Below are positions 10,040 through 17,839 of a stretch of 64,000 nucleotides of DNA, one piece after another. How positions within the stretch are numbered: position 1 is the first letter of the stretch; each line of letters begins with the position of its first letter. A program made the position numbers and the translations under genes. The notes under the pieces are model-generated. The model worked only from the letters and a program-made list of their open reading frames with translations, did no database searches and was not told where the DNA came from. This DNA is from Pseudomonas sp. 6D_7.1_Bac1 (GTDB taxonomy: Bacteria > Pseudomonadota > Gammaproteobacteria > Pseudomonadales > Pseudomonadaceae): positions 62,001 through 126,000 of the forward strand of contig NZ_JANLNW010000020.1 of assembly GCF_025465945.1 (NCBI RefSeq), written 5' to 3'.

Positions 10040-10294
10040 ATGTCGCTGCGATCTATCGCCTTGCTGTCGTTTTGCGTGCTGTTGGTCGCGTGCAGCAAGA
10101 TCAACCAGGAAAACTACTCGAAATTGTCGACGGGCATGCCCAAGGCCGAGGTCGAAACCTTGCTGGGTAAACCTGCCGATTGTTCTGGCGCGTTGGGCAT
10201 GTCCAGCTGCACCTGGGGCGACAAGAACAGCTTTATCAGCGTGCAGTACGCCGGTGACAAAGTGCTGATGTTTTCCGGGCAAGGCCTGAAGTAA
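10040..10294 (+). CDS. Small DUF3862-like lipoprotein
   Basis: An 84-residue lipoprotein. The N-terminus is a signal peptide with a lipobox (LLVAC, Cys at residue 18), so it should be lipid-anchored and sent to the outer membrane. The mature part (YSKLSTGMPKAEVETLLGKPA, then a pair of Cys at about 52 and 59) resembles DUF3862 and the SmpA/OmlA/BamE-like fold, where a 'G-M-x-x-x-E-V-x-x-L-L-G-x-P' helix is typical. The start ATG 10040 follows AGGAG at good spacing. It is followed after 31 bases by the lipocalin gene, and the two probably form a lipoprotein operon. Exact function unknown. Confidence 0.8.
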   Translation: MSLRSIALLSFCVLLVACSKINQENYSKLSTGMPKAEVETLLGKPADCSGALGMSSCTWGDKNSFISVQYAGDKVLMFSGQGLK

Positions 10295-10325
10295 ACCGGG
10301 GCCAAACGCCCACGGGAGAAAAATA

Positions 10326-10895
10326 ATGATGCGGTTTGTAATAGTTCTTCTGGCCGGCCTGGTATTGGCCGGCTGCGCCACTTCTGGCGATGATTCACTG
10401 GCGCCGAAAACGGTCCATAGCGTCAACCTCAAGCGTTACCAGGGTAAATGGTACGAGTTGGCGCGCATGCCCATGTACTTCCAGCGTAACTGTGCGCAAT
10501 CCGAAGCTCATTACACCCTGAAGAACGACGGTGACATGGAAGTGTTGAACCGCTGCCTGACGCCCGAGTGGAAATGGGAAGAAGCCAAGGGCACGGCGAC
10601 GCCGCAGATTCCCGGCAAGGCTGACAAACTGTGGGTGAGCTTCGATAACTGGTTTACCCGGCTGTTGCCAGGCGTGACCAAGAGCAATTATTGGGTGCTG
10701 TATGTCAGTGATGATTACCAGACCGCGATTGTCGGCAGCCCCAATCGGCGTTACCTCTGGTTGCTGTCACGCAAGCCGGAAGTCAACGCGGATACCCGCG
10801 AGGAACTGCTGAGCAGGGCGCGTCAGCAGGGTTACGACACCACACGCCTGATCTGGCGGGTGTCGGACTCAAAAATGGCCCAGACCTCGAAATAA
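10326..10895 (+). CDS. blc: Outer-membrane lipocalin lipoprotein (Blc family)
   Basis: A 189-residue bacterial lipocalin. Lipobox LAGC (Cys near residue 17) follows a short hydrophobic signal peptide. The lipocalin signature YQGKWYELARMPMYFQ starts near residue 38, and further beta-strand blocks (YWVLYVSDDYQTAIVG, YLWLLSRKP) follow. These proteins bind fatty acids or lysophospholipids and are linked to membrane stress or membrane biogenesis. RBS GGGAG precedes ATG 10326. The gene sits just after a second small lipoprotein gene, with which it is probably cotranscribed, and before a REP doublet that separates it from convergent hutF. Confidence 0.92.
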   Translation: MMRFVIVLLAGLVLAGCATSGDDSLAPKTVHSVNLKRYQGKWYELARMPMYFQRNCAQSEAHYTLKNDGDMEVLNRCLTPEWKWEEAKGTATPQIPGKADKLWVSFDNWFTRLLPGVTKSNYWVLYVSDDYQTAIVGSPNRRYLWLLSRKPEVNADTREELLSRARQQGYDTTRLIWRVSDSKMAQTSK

Positions 10896-10913
10896 GCACG
10901 AGCGAATACCAAA

Positions 10914-11003
10914 TGTGGGAGCGAGCCTGCTCGCGATGGGGTCATCAGTTTCAACAATGATGTTGGCTGATGGGCCGTCATCGCGAGCAGGCTCGCTCCC
11001 ACA
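10914..11003. repeat. REP doublet between convergent blc and hutF
   Basis: Standard units at 10914-10936 and 10980-11003, inverted, with the GTGGG ends outermost. They fill the convergent intergenic space between blc and hutF, a place where a REP doublet can serve as a shared 3' end. Confidence 0.9.
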
Positions 11004-11017
11004 TTGGTTTTTTGGTG

Positions 11018-12382
11018 TTAGCCGAGCAAGTCGCGCAGGACCTGGGTGAAGGCCCGGTTACTTTCTTCTTCGCCCGCGTGATGCCCGTCGCGCACCACCC
11101 ACTTGCCGTTCACCAGTACGTCGCGCACCTGGCGGTCGCCACCGGCAAACAGCCAACGGTTCAGAATCCCGTCGCCACTGGCGGTTGCCAGGTAAGGGTC
11201 GTTGCCGTCGAGCACCAGCCAGTCGGCGCGTTTGCCGACTTCCAGCGCGCCAATCGGCTGGCCCAGCGCTTGTGCGCCACCGTCGAGCGCGGCGTCGTAT
11301 AGCGTGCGACCGACCATCGGTTGATCGGCACCATACAAGCGATTGCGCCGCTGGTCGCGCAGGCGCTGGCCGTATTCCAGCCAGCGTAATTCTTCCACCA
11401 CGCTCAGCGACACATGGCTGTCGGAGCCAATGCCCATGCGCCCGCCTTGAGCGAGGAAGTCCACGGCCGGGAAAATCCCGTCGCCCAGATTGGCCTCGGT
11501 AGTCAGGCACAAGCCGGCGATGGCGCGACTCTTGGCCATCAAGCTGACTTCTTCCGGGTTGGCGTGGGTCGCGTGGACCAGGCACCAGCGCTGATCGACG
11601 TCGGTATTTTCGTACAGCCATTGCAATGGACGGCGACCGCTCCAGCTCAGGCAGTCGTCGACTTCCTTTTGCTGTTCGGCGATGTGGATGTGTACCGGGC
11701 ATTGCTTGTCGCTGGCCGCCAGCACTTCGCTGATTTGCTGCGGCGTGACTGCACGCAACGAGTGGAAGCACAGGCCCAGTTGTTGCGCCGGTTGCTGCGC
11801 CAGTATTGGCTGCAAGCGTGCTTGTAGTTTCAGGTAGTTTTCAGTGCTGTTGATGAAGCGTCGCTGGCCTTCATTAGGCGCCAGACCACCGAAACCGGAG
11901 TGGCTGTAGAGCACGGGCAGCAAGGTCAGGCCGATGCCAGAGGCGCTGGCCGCCTGGCTGATCTGCAACGACAACTCGGCCGGGTCCGCATAAGGGTGGC
12001 CGTTGTGGTCGTGGTGCACGTAATGAAATTCGGCGACCGAGGTGTAACCGGCCTTGAGCATTTCGATGTACAACTGACGGGCGATGATCCCGAGTTGTTC
12101 CGGGCTGATTTTTCCGACGAGGCGATACATCAGATCGCGCCAGGTCCAGAAACTGTCGTTCGGATTACCCGCCACTTCGGCCAATCCAGCCATCGCCCGC
12201 TGGAATGCGTGGGAGTGCAGATTCGGCATGCCCGGCAGCAGCGGACCGCTCAACCGTTCGGCGCCTTCGGCGCTCGCATCGGCCTGGATGTGGGTCAGCA
12301 GGCCATCGGCACTGACCTCGAGACGTACATTGTTGGCCCATCCACTAGGCAGTAGCGCGCGTTCGGCAAAGAAGGCGGACAT
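11018..12382 (-). CDS. hutF: Formimidoylglutamate deiminase
   Basis: A 454-residue amidohydrolase that converts N-formimidoyl-L-glutamate to N-formyl-L-glutamate and ammonia, the fourth step of the five-step histidine pathway. Visible motifs are the metal-binding NLHSHAFQRAMAG (about residues 54-66), VHIHIAEQQKEVDDC (His near the middle), LVHATHANPEE, and GIGSDSHVSLS with the catalytic-site Asp. The C-terminal small beta domain (LEVGKRADWLVLDGND) is typical of the superfamily. The gene is divergent from hutC across about 106 bp holding a HutC-type operator. Together with hutG below, it shows that this organism uses the HutF/HutG branch rather than direct formiminoglutamase. Confidence 0.96.
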   Translation of the reverse strand: MSAFFAERALLPSGWANNVRLEVSADGLLTHIQADASAEGAERLSGPLLPGMPNLHSHAFQRAMAGLAEVAGNPNDSFWTWRDLMYRLVGKISPEQLGIIARQLYIEMLKAGYTSVAEFHYVHHDHNGHPYADPAELSLQISQAASASGIGLTLLPVLYSHSGFGGLAPNEGQRRFINSTENYLKLQARLQPILAQQPAQQLGLCFHSLRAVTPQQISEVLAASDKQCPVHIHIAEQQKEVDDCLSWSGRRPLQWLYENTDVDQRWCLVHATHANPEEVSLMAKSRAIAGLCLTTEANLGDGIFPAVDFLAQGGRMGIGSDSHVSLSVVEELRWLEYGQRLRDQRRNRLYGADQPMVGRTLYDAALDGGAQALGQPIGALEVGKRADWLVLDGNDPYLATASGDGILNRWLFAGGDRQVRDVLVNGKWVVRDGHHAGEEESNRAFTQVLRDLLG

Positions 12383-12408
12383 GGTTCAGCACCCCATCGT
12401 GTGTTATT

Positions 12409-12418
12409 TGTATATACA
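12409..12418. promoter_or_regulatory. HutC operator candidate between hutF and hutC
   Basis: TGTATATACA is a perfect palindrome in the hutF/hutC divergent promoter region, with a further half site (TATACAG) just right of it. It resembles the operator before hutU (14189-14202), and such sequences are known targets of the HutC repressor in Pseudomonas. HutC probably represses both hutF and its own operon here until urocanate binds. Confidence 0.72.
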
Positions 12419-12488
12419 TATACAGACGTTTGCCTGCTCGGTAAACTCCGGCAAGCTAGTCACCTTCATTAACGAACAAGGATTTCCT

Positions 12489-13238
12489 GTGCCGACTCCG
12501 CCTGTAGAATCGAAGCTGAGTGCCAATCTGGGCGACAGTCCGGCGCCCTTGTACGCTCGCGTCAAACAGATGATCACCCAGCAAATCGACAGTGGAAACT
12601 GGCCGCCGCACTACCGTGTGCCGTCGGAAAGCGAGCTGGTCAGCCAGCTGGGTTTCAGCCGCATGACCATCAATCGCGCCCTGCGCGAGATGACGACTGA
12701 CGGCCTGTTGGTGCGCATGCAGGGCGTCGGTACCTTCGTCGCCGAACCCAAGAGCCAGTCCGCGTTGTTCGAAGTGCATAACATTGCCGACGAAATCGCC
12801 TCTCGCGGCCATCGTCACACGTGCAAGGTCATCACTCTGGAAGAAGAGGCCGCCGGTTCCGAACGCGCCTTGGCGCTGGACATGCGTGAAGGCCAGAAGG
12901 TCTTCCACTCACTGATCGTGCATTTCGAGAACGATATTCCGGTGCAAATCGAAGACCGTTTCGTCAACGCCCTGGTGGCGCCGGACTACCTCAAGCAAGA
13001 CTTCACCCTGCAAACGCCTTACGCCTATCTGAATCAGGTTGCTCCATTGACCGAAGGCGAGCACGTGGTCGAAGCGATTCTTGCCGAGCCTTCCGAATGC
13101 AAATTGCTGCAGATCGAAAAAGGCGAGCCGTGCCTGCTGATTCGCCGTCGGACCTGGTCCGGGCGTCAGCCAGTGACGGCCGCTCGTTTGATCCACCCCG
13201 GTTCCCGTCATCGTCTGGAAGGGCGGTTTCATAAATAA
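12489..13238 (+). CDS. hutC: Histidine utilization repressor HutC (GntR family)
   Basis: A 249-residue repressor of the GntR/HutC subfamily. It has an N-terminal winged helix (LYARVKQMITQQI ... VPSESELVSQLGFSRMTINRAL, about residues 16-80) and a C-terminal UTRA effector domain (about 95-240). Known HutC proteins release DNA when urocanate binds. I chose GTG 12489 because AAGGA precedes it by about seven bases and the protein then has family length; the reading frame is open further upstream, but that part lies antisense to hutF. It is followed by hutD 13 bases later. Matching operator-like palindromes stand before its own gene and before hutU. Confidence 0.95.
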   Translation: MPTPPVESKLSANLGDSPAPLYARVKQMITQQIDSGNWPPHYRVPSESELVSQLGFSRMTINRALREMTTDGLLVRMQGVGTFVAEPKSQSALFEVHNIADEIASRGHRHTCKVITLEEEAAGSERALALDMREGQKVFHSLIVHFENDIPVQIEDRFVNALVAPDYLKQDFTLQTPYAYLNQVAPLTEGEHVVEAILAEPSECKLLQIEKGEPCLLIRRRTWSGRQPVTAARLIHPGSRHRLEGRFHK

Positions 13239-13241
13239 TAA
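13234..13241 (+). promoter_or_regulatory. Candidate Crc/Hfq CA motif at the hutC-hutD junction
   Basis: AATAATAA, an exact AAYAAYAA match, overlaps the hutC stop codon and lies just before the hutD Shine-Dalgarno (AGAGG). Such A-rich sites near ribosome-binding sites are targets of the Hfq-Crc catabolite repression complex in Pseudomonas. A near match occurs before the APC permease gene at 21334. Confidence 0.45.
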
Positions 13242-13251
13242 AGAGGCATAA

Positions 13252-13827
13252 ATGAGTCAGTTGAAGGTCTTGCGCGCGGCTGATTATCCGCGCATGCCGT
13301 GGAAAAACGGCGGTGGCAGCACCGAAGAAATCACCCGCGATGCGGGGACGGGTCTGGATGGATTTGGCTGGCGCCTGTCGATTGCCGATATCGGTGAATC
13401 GGGCGGCTTCTCCACCTTTGCCGGTTATGAGCGGGTCATCACCGTGCTGCAGGGCGACGGCATGACCTTGACGGTCGACGGTCAGAACACACGGCCATTG
13501 TTACCGCTGGACCCGTTTGCGTTCAGCGGCGAGAGTCAGGTTTCCTGCACGCTGCTTGGCGGTGCGATTCGCGACTTCAACCTGATTTATGCACCGAATC
13601 GTTATCAGGCGCGGTTGCAGTGGGTAGCGGGTGAGCAACGGTTCTTCAGCTCGGCCGGCACCCTGCTGGTGTTCAGCGTGGCCGACGCACTCGACGTGCA
13701 GATCGATGGCAGCGGGGTCCATGTTCTGGGGCGTCATGATTGCCTGCAACTGAACGGTAACACCGGGCTGCTGGATGTTTCCGTCAGTGGCCAGTGCTGC
13801 GTGATTGAACTGACTGCACATAGTTAA
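13252..13827 (+). CDS. hutD: HutD family protein
   Basis: A 191-residue cupin-fold protein of the HutD family. The diagnostic N-terminal segment RMPWKNGGGSTEEI (residues 15-28) and the WRLSIADI / SGGFSTFAGYERVI blocks are present. Studies in P. fluorescens suggest HutD limits the upper level of hut activity, but no enzymatic reaction is firmly assigned. It follows hutC by 13 bases with an AGAGG ribosome-binding site, so it belongs to the same transcript. Length is normal. Confidence 0.93.
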   Translation: MSQLKVLRAADYPRMPWKNGGGSTEEITRDAGTGLDGFGWRLSIADIGESGGFSTFAGYERVITVLQGDGMTLTVDGQNTRPLLPLDPFAFSGESQVSCTLLGGAIRDFNLIYAPNRYQARLQWVAGEQRFFSSAGTLLVFSVADALDVQIDGSGVHVLGRHDCLQLNGNTGLLDVSVSGQCCVIELTAHS

Positions 13828-13828
13828 T

Positions 13829-13973
13829 TGTGGCGAGGGAGCTTGCTCCCGTCGGCCGGTCCGCGTTCGGGCGCAGCAGTCGTAAATCCGGCAAACACGT
13901 TTTATCTGTCACACCACTTGCTCTGGCTTTGGGTCTGCTTCGCAGACCAGCGGGAGCAAGCTCCCTCGCCACA
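13829..13973. repeat. REP doublet of a second type (GGCGAGGGAGCTTGCTCCC units)
   Basis: Two inverted units at 13829-13850 and 13951-13973 with core GAGGGAGCTTGCTCCC, different from the common REP. The spacer contains a perfect hairpin (GGTCTGC, loop TTC, GCAGACC). The same type recurs at 38171-38291, with a shared GCAGTCGTAAA segment next to the left arm, so it is a separate REPIN family. It lies downstream of hutD and upstream of the hutU control region. Confidence 0.85.
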
Positions 13974-14009
13974 AAAAACATCTCTCGCCGTTTCCCTGTG
14001 CACACTAAT

Positions 14010-14057
14010 TTGTTACCGAACGCCCCAGCGTGGCGCAAAACCGCGCTCAGGTAACAA
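14010..14057. promoter_or_regulatory. Candidate CbrB-type upstream activator site of hutU (8-bp inverted repeat)
   Basis: TTGTTACC (14010-14017) and GGTAACAA (14050-14057) are perfect inverted copies with centres 40 bp apart, about four helical turns. GTTAC/GTAAC half sites are what I recall for the sigma-54 activator CbrB, known to activate hut genes in Pseudomonas. They flank the NtrC-like site and lie about 125-175 bp before the predicted start of transcription, a normal enhancer distance. Confidence 0.5.
14022..14036. promoter_or_regulatory. NtrC-like binding site upstream of hutU
   Basis: GCCCCAGCGTGGCGC fits the NtrC consensus GCACCA-N3-TGGTGC at 10 of 12 defined positions, the two differences being symmetrical (A to C and T to C). 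It is about 165 bp upstream of the predicted sigma-54 start site and lies between the two GTTACC/GGTAAC half sites. NtrC control would let histidine serve as a nitrogen source. Confidence 0.6.
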
Positions 14058-14167
14058 TTGTCACTCTTCGAAAAATCCCGCCTCCAAAAAAAACGCTCCC
14101 CGCCAAACCCTTGCCCCAAGGGCTTTTCAGCCAGATTCAGCACTTTATTGCATGCCCATCCAGCAAG

Positions 14168-14185
14168 TTGGCCGCTTGATTGCAT
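14168..14185 (+). promoter_or_regulatory. Sigma-54 (RpoN) promoter of hutU
   Basis: TTGGCCGCTTGATTGCAT contains GG (14170-14171) and GC (14182-14183) exactly ten bases apart, the required -24/-12 spacing. Transcription should begin near 14194, leaving a leader of about 140 bases before the GTG of hutU. RpoN dependence of hutU in P. fluorescens is reported in the literature. Confidence 0.75.
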
Positions 14186-14188
14186 ATG

Positions 14189-14202
14189 CTTGTATGTACA
14201 AG
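14189..14202. promoter_or_regulatory. HutC operator overlapping the hutU transcription start
   Basis: CTTGTATGTACAAG has inverted arms CTTGTA and TACAAG around two bases. It covers the predicted +1 of the sigma-54 promoter, so a bound HutC would block open-complex formation. It matches the TGTA/TACA pattern of the palindrome between hutF and hutC. Confidence 0.78.
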
Positions 14203-14333
14203 TAAAGACGTATGCGTATGAGTCACGAAGACTCGACCATCGTCCACTGATTCGCCGGTGTGCACCGTTTGCACATTGGCTTGCTCGCCCACAGCCTGGG
14301 CTGGTTTGGATTGATTGCTGAGGAGTTTTTTTC

Positions 14334-16037
14334 GTGACTGACAATACCCAGAAACCGACCCCCGTCACTTTTACTAAGTACCGTGACGTTGAAATCCGTG
14401 CTGCCCGCGGCAACAAGCTGACCGCCAAGAGCTGGCTGACCGAAGCGCCGCTGCGCATGTTGATGAACAACCTCGACCCGGAAGTGGCCGAGAACCCTAA
14501 AGAACTGGTGGTTTACGGTGGTATCGGTCGCGCGGCGCGTAACTGGGAATGCTACGACAAGATCGTCGAGAGCCTGACCAACCTGAATGACGACGAAACC
14601 CTGCTGGTGCAATCCGGCAAGCCGGTCGGCGTGTTCAAGACTCACAGCAACGCGCCACGCGTGCTGATCGCCAACTCCAACCTGGTGCCACACTGGGCGA
14701 GCTGGGAACACTTCAACGAACTGGACGCCAAGGGCCTGGCCATGTACGGCCAGATGACTGCCGGCAGCTGGATCTACATCGGCAGCCAGGGCATCGTCCA
14801 AGGCACCTACGAAACCTTCGTCGAAGCCGGTCGCCAACACTACAACGACAACCTCACCGGTCGCTGGGTCCTGACTGCCGGTCTGGGTGGCATGGGCGGC
14901 GCACAACCACTGGCCGCTACCCTGGCCGGTGCCTGCTCGCTGAACATCGAATGCCAGCAGGTCAGCATCGATTTCCGTTTGAACAGCCGTTATGTCGACG
15001 AGCAAGCCAAAGACCTCGACGACGCGCTGGCCCGCATTGCCAAATACACCAAGGAAGGCAAGGCGATTTCCATCGCTCTGCTGGGCAACGCGGCTGAAAT
15101 TCTGCCGGAACTGGTCAAGCGCGGCGTGCGCCCGGATATGGTCACCGACCAGACCAGCGCCCACGATCCGCTCAACGGTTACCTGCCGGCCGGCTGGACC
15201 TGGGAAGAGTACCGCGCCCGCGCCAAGACCGAGCCAGCTGCCGTGGTCAAAGCCGCCAAGCAATCGATGGCCGTGCACGTTAAAGCGATGCTCGATTTCC
15301 AGAAAATGGGCATTCCGACCTTCGACTACGGCAACAACATCCGTCAGATGGCGCAAGAAGAAGGCGTCGAGAACGCATTCGACTTCCCAGGCTTCGTACC
15401 GGCCTACATCCGTCCACTGTTCTGCCGTGGTATTGGCCCGTTCCGTTGGGCTGCGCTGTCGGGCGATCCGCAAGACATCTACAAAACCGACGCCAAGGTC
15501 AAAGAACTGATCCCGGACGACGCCCACCTGCACAACTGGCTGGACATGGCGCGCGAGCGCATCAGCTTCCAGGGTCTGCCGGCACGTATCTGCTGGGTTG
15601 GCCTGGGTCTGCGCGCCAAGCTCGGTCTGGCGTTCAACGAAATGGTCCGCAGCGGCGAGCTGTCGGCACCGATCGTGATCGGCCGCGACCATCTGGACTC
15701 CGGTTCGGTGTCGAGCCCTAACCGCGAAACCGAATCCATGCAGGACGGTTCCGATGCCGTATCCGACTGGCCACTGCTCAACGCCCTGCTCAACACCGCG
15801 AGCGGCGCGACCTGGGTTTCCCTGCACCACGGCGGCGGCGTCGGCATGGGCTTCTCCCAGCACTCGGGCATGGTCATTGTCTGCGACGGTACTGACGAAG
15901 CGGCCGAGCGTATCGCTCGCGTTCTGCACAACGACCCGGCCACTGGCGTTATGCGTCACGCCGATGCCGGTTACCAGATCGCTATCGACTGTGCCAACGA
16001 GCAGGGCCTGAACCTGCCGATGATCACCGGTAAATAA
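14334..16037 (+). CDS. hutU: Urocanate hydratase (urocanase)
   Basis: A 567-residue urocanase, which converts urocanate to 4-imidazolone-5-propanoate using tightly bound NAD as an electrophile. Conserved blocks seen are [45 protein letters not shown] (the NAD-binding glycine-rich loop, about residue 182), [15 protein letters not shown] and the C-terminal [22 protein letters not shown]. Length is close to the family norm. The start is GTG 14334, preceded by AGGAG at about eight bases. It is the first gene of the main catabolic transcript, driven by the sigma-54 promoter at 14168. Confidence 0.98.
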   Translation: MTDNTQKPTPVTFTKYRDVEIRAARGNKLTAKSWLTEAPLRMLMNNLDPEVAENPKELVVYGGIGRAARNWECYDKIVESLTNLNDDETLLVQSGKPVGVFKTHSNAPRVLIANSNLVPHWASWEHFNELDAKGLAMYGQMTAGSWIYIGSQGIVQGTYETFVEAGRQHYNDNLTGRWVLTAGLGGMGGAQPLAATLAGACSLNIECQQVSIDFRLNSRYVDEQAKDLDDALARIAKYTKEGKAISIALLGNAAEILPELVKRGVRPDMVTDQTSAHDPLNGYLPAGWTWEEYRARAKTEPAAVVKAAKQSMAVHVKAMLDFQKMGIPTFDYGNNIRQMAQEEGVENAFDFPGFVPAYIRPLFCRGIGPFRWAALSGDPQDIYKTDAKVKELIPDDAHLHNWLDMARERISFQGLPARICWVGLGLRAKLGLAFNEMVRSGELSAPIVIGRDHLDSGSVSSPNRETESMQDGSDAVSDWPLLNALLNTASGATWVSLHHGGGVGMGFSQHSGMVIVCDGTDEAAERIARVLHNDPATGVMRHADAGYQIAIDCANEQGLNLPMITGK

Positions 16038-16066
16038 CGCAGTACTTGTAGGCGCAGGAGCTTTTG

Positions 16067-16155
16067 GTGGGAGCGAGCCTGCTCGCGATGAGGCCAGCAC
16101 ATTCAACATCTTTGTTGACTGACAAATCGCTATCGCGAGCAGGCTCGCTCCCACA
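16067..16155. repeat. REP doublet between hutU and the NCS1 permease gene
   Basis: Inverted standard units at 16067-16089 and 16132-16155, GTGGG ends outermost. It lies inside the hut transcript, where a REP hairpin could uncouple hutU mRNA stability from downstream genes. Confidence 0.88.
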
Positions 16156-16201
16156 AAAGCCAACACCAGGTATACCCAGAACAATCCACAGAGGTTGAAC
16201 C

Positions 16202-17668
16202 ATGGCTAATGATGATCGTGCACGCAGTAAACCGTTGATCGAGAAACGTTCGATCGACTACATCCCGGAAGCGGAAAGACACGGTCGTCTATTGAGTCAG
16301 TTCACCCTGTGGTTGGGTGCCAACCTGCAAATCACCGCGATTGTGACGGGTGCATTGGCGGTGGTACTGGGCGGGGATGTGTTCTGGTCGTTGATCGGTT
16401 TGCTGATCGGACAATTGCTCGGCGGTGGCGTCATGGCGCTGCACGCAGCCCAAGGCCCGCAACTCGGCTTGCCGCAAATGATCTCCAGCCGCGTGCAGTT
16501 TGGCGTGTATGGGGCAGTGATTCCGCTGGTGCTGGTGTGCCTGATGTACATCGGCTTCTCGGCCAGCGGTTCGTTGCTGGCGGGGCAGGCGGTCGCGCAG
16601 TTGTTGCACGTTGAAGACTGGGTCGGCATCGCGCTGTTCGCAGGCAGCATCATGGTCTTCACCATGTTCGGCTATCGGGTGATCCACGGCATCGGTCGTG
16701 TCGCCAGTGTGTTGGGCGTGGTGGCGTTCATCTACCTGTTCTACAAGCTGCTGGCCGGTAACGACATCAGTGCGCTGCTGGGCAACAAGCACTTCTCCCT
16801 GGCGAGTTTCCTGTTGGCGGTGTCGCTGTCGGCGTCCTGGCAGATCGCGTTTGGCCCTTATGTGGCGGACTACTCGCGTTACCTGCCGCGTAGCACCTCT
16901 GCGTCGAAAACCTTCTGGGCCGTTGGCCTGGGTTCGGTGATCGGTGCGCAGGCGTCGATGGTCTTCGGTGTGTTCGCCGCAGCCCTGGCCGGTTCGCAGT
17001 TCGCTCACCACGAGGTGTCGTTCATTGTCAGCCTGGGCGGTACCGGGATTGTCGCGGCGCTGCTGTACTTCGCCGTGGCCTTCGGCAAAGTCACCGTGAC
17101 CACGTTGAACGCCTACGGCAGCTTCATGTCGATCGCAACGATCATCAGTGGCTTCCGTGGCAGCCGCCACATTGGAAGCGGCGTACGCCTGTTGTACATC
17201 TTCATCATGGTGTCGATCGCTGCGGCTCTGGCATTGCTCGGCAAGGATTCGTTCCTCAAGGAATTCTCCGCGTTCATCCTGTTCCTGCTGGCGTTTTTCA
17301 CGCCGTGGAGCGCGATCAACCTGGTGGACTTCTACTGCATCACCAAAGAGCGCTATGACATTCCGGCACTGTCCAACCCTGAGGGTCGCTACGGTCGCTG
17401 GAACATCATGGGCATCAGCATTTACGTGTTCGGCGTGTTGATTCAAATGCCGTTCATTTCCACCCACTTCTACACCGGCCCTCTGGTCGCGAGCCTCGGT
17501 GATACCGACATCTCGTGGATCATCGGTCTAGTGGTACCGGCGGCGATGTACTACTTCGCGGCCAAGAAGTGGCATAGCGCAGTACCCGAGCGCCTGATAC
17601 TGCCGGTCGAGCAGGGCGACGCTTCAGCAGCGAAAACAAGTGGGGCGGATGGCGTTGCAGCGATCTGA
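16202..17668 (+). CDS. hutTu: NCS1-family permease, probable urocanate transporter
   Basis: A 488-residue inner-membrane permease with about twelve hydrophobic helices, of the NCS1 (CodB-like purine/cytosine permease) family. The N-terminal cytoplasmic part (RSIDYIPEAERHGR) leads into helix 1 (LWLGANLQITAIVTGALAVVLGGD), a family hallmark. Its place directly after hutU matches the gene described as the urocanate-specific transporter (hutTu) in P. fluorescens, from which the substrate is inferred. RBS AGAGG precedes ATG 16202. The last codons may be altered: the stop lies at the edge of what looks like a deletion that left only the tail of a binding-protein gene. Confidence 0.85.
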   Translation: MANDDRARSKPLIEKRSIDYIPEAERHGRLLSQFTLWLGANLQITAIVTGALAVVLGGDVFWSLIGLLIGQLLGGGVMALHAAQGPQLGLPQMISSRVQFGVYGAVIPLVLVCLMYIGFSASGSLLAGQAVAQLLHVEDWVGIALFAGSIMVFTMFGYRVIHGIGRVASVLGVVAFIYLFYKLLAGNDISALLGNKHFSLASFLLAVSLSASWQIAFGPYVADYSRYLPRSTSASKTFWAVGLGSVIGAQASMVFGVFAAALAGSQFAHHEVSFIVSLGGTGIVAALLYFAVAFGKVTVTTLNAYGSFMSIATIISGFRGSRHIGSGVRLLYIFIMVSIAAALALLGKDSFLKEFSAFILFLLAFFTPWSAINLVDFYCITKERYDIPALSNPEGRYGRWNIMGISIYVFGVLIQMPFISTHFYTGPLVASLGDTDISWIIGLVVPAAMYYFAAKKWHSAVPERLILPVEQGDASAAKTSGADGVAAI

Positions 17669-17768
17669 TTGGACGAAACTGGCGAAGATCTTCATGAAGG
17701 AACATCCTGAGATCTGGCAGACGTGGGTCACGACCGACGCTGCCAGGAAAATCAACGCGGAACTGTAG
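17649..17768 (+). pseudogene. Remnant: C-terminal 33 or so codons of an ABC binding-protein gene (hutX-like)
   Basis: A short open frame ending at TAG 17766-17768 encodes SDWTKLAKIFMKEHPEIWQ followed by TWVTTDAARKINAEL. This looks like the C-terminal helix of glycine betaine/histidine-type (OpuAC-like) periplasmic binding proteins (lysine-rich helix, HPE-x-W-x-x-W, then D-A-A-x-K). The rest of the gene is missing: the frame upstream overlaps the end of the NCS1 permease and has no binding-protein similarity. It sits where a binding-protein gene is expected, 71 bases before hutW. I interpret it as the scar of a deletion that removed hutX. Homology is judged by eye only. Confidence 0.5.
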
Positions 17769-17779
17769 GTCGAATACCT

Positions 17780-17805
17780 CCCGGCTAACCGAGAGGCTGG
17801 CCGGG
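17780..17805 (+). other. Intergenic hairpin before hutW
   Basis: CCCGGC (17780-17785) and GCCGGG (17800-17805) form an inverted repeat between the hutX-like remnant and hutW, with no run of T after it. Hairpins like this commonly sit between binding-protein and permease genes, tuning their ratio, which fits the idea that a binding-protein gene stood here. Confidence 0.5.
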
Positions 17806-17839
17806 ACGTTCGCTACACCCACTTGATTGAGAGTCTCTT

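Noticed and set aside
10914..11003. Regular palindromes spaced along the window considered as a CRISPR array
   Set aside because: They are inverted pairs kilobases apart with no regular spacers and no cas genes; they are REP elements.
12084..12488. N-terminal extension of HutC by 135 codons
   Set aside because: It lies antisense to hutF and across the operator; GTG 12489 has a ribosome-binding site and gives family length.
14223..16184. A 653-codon minus-strand frame opposite hutU
   Set aside because: Shadow frame of a conserved urocanase; no family similarity, begins in REP sequence.
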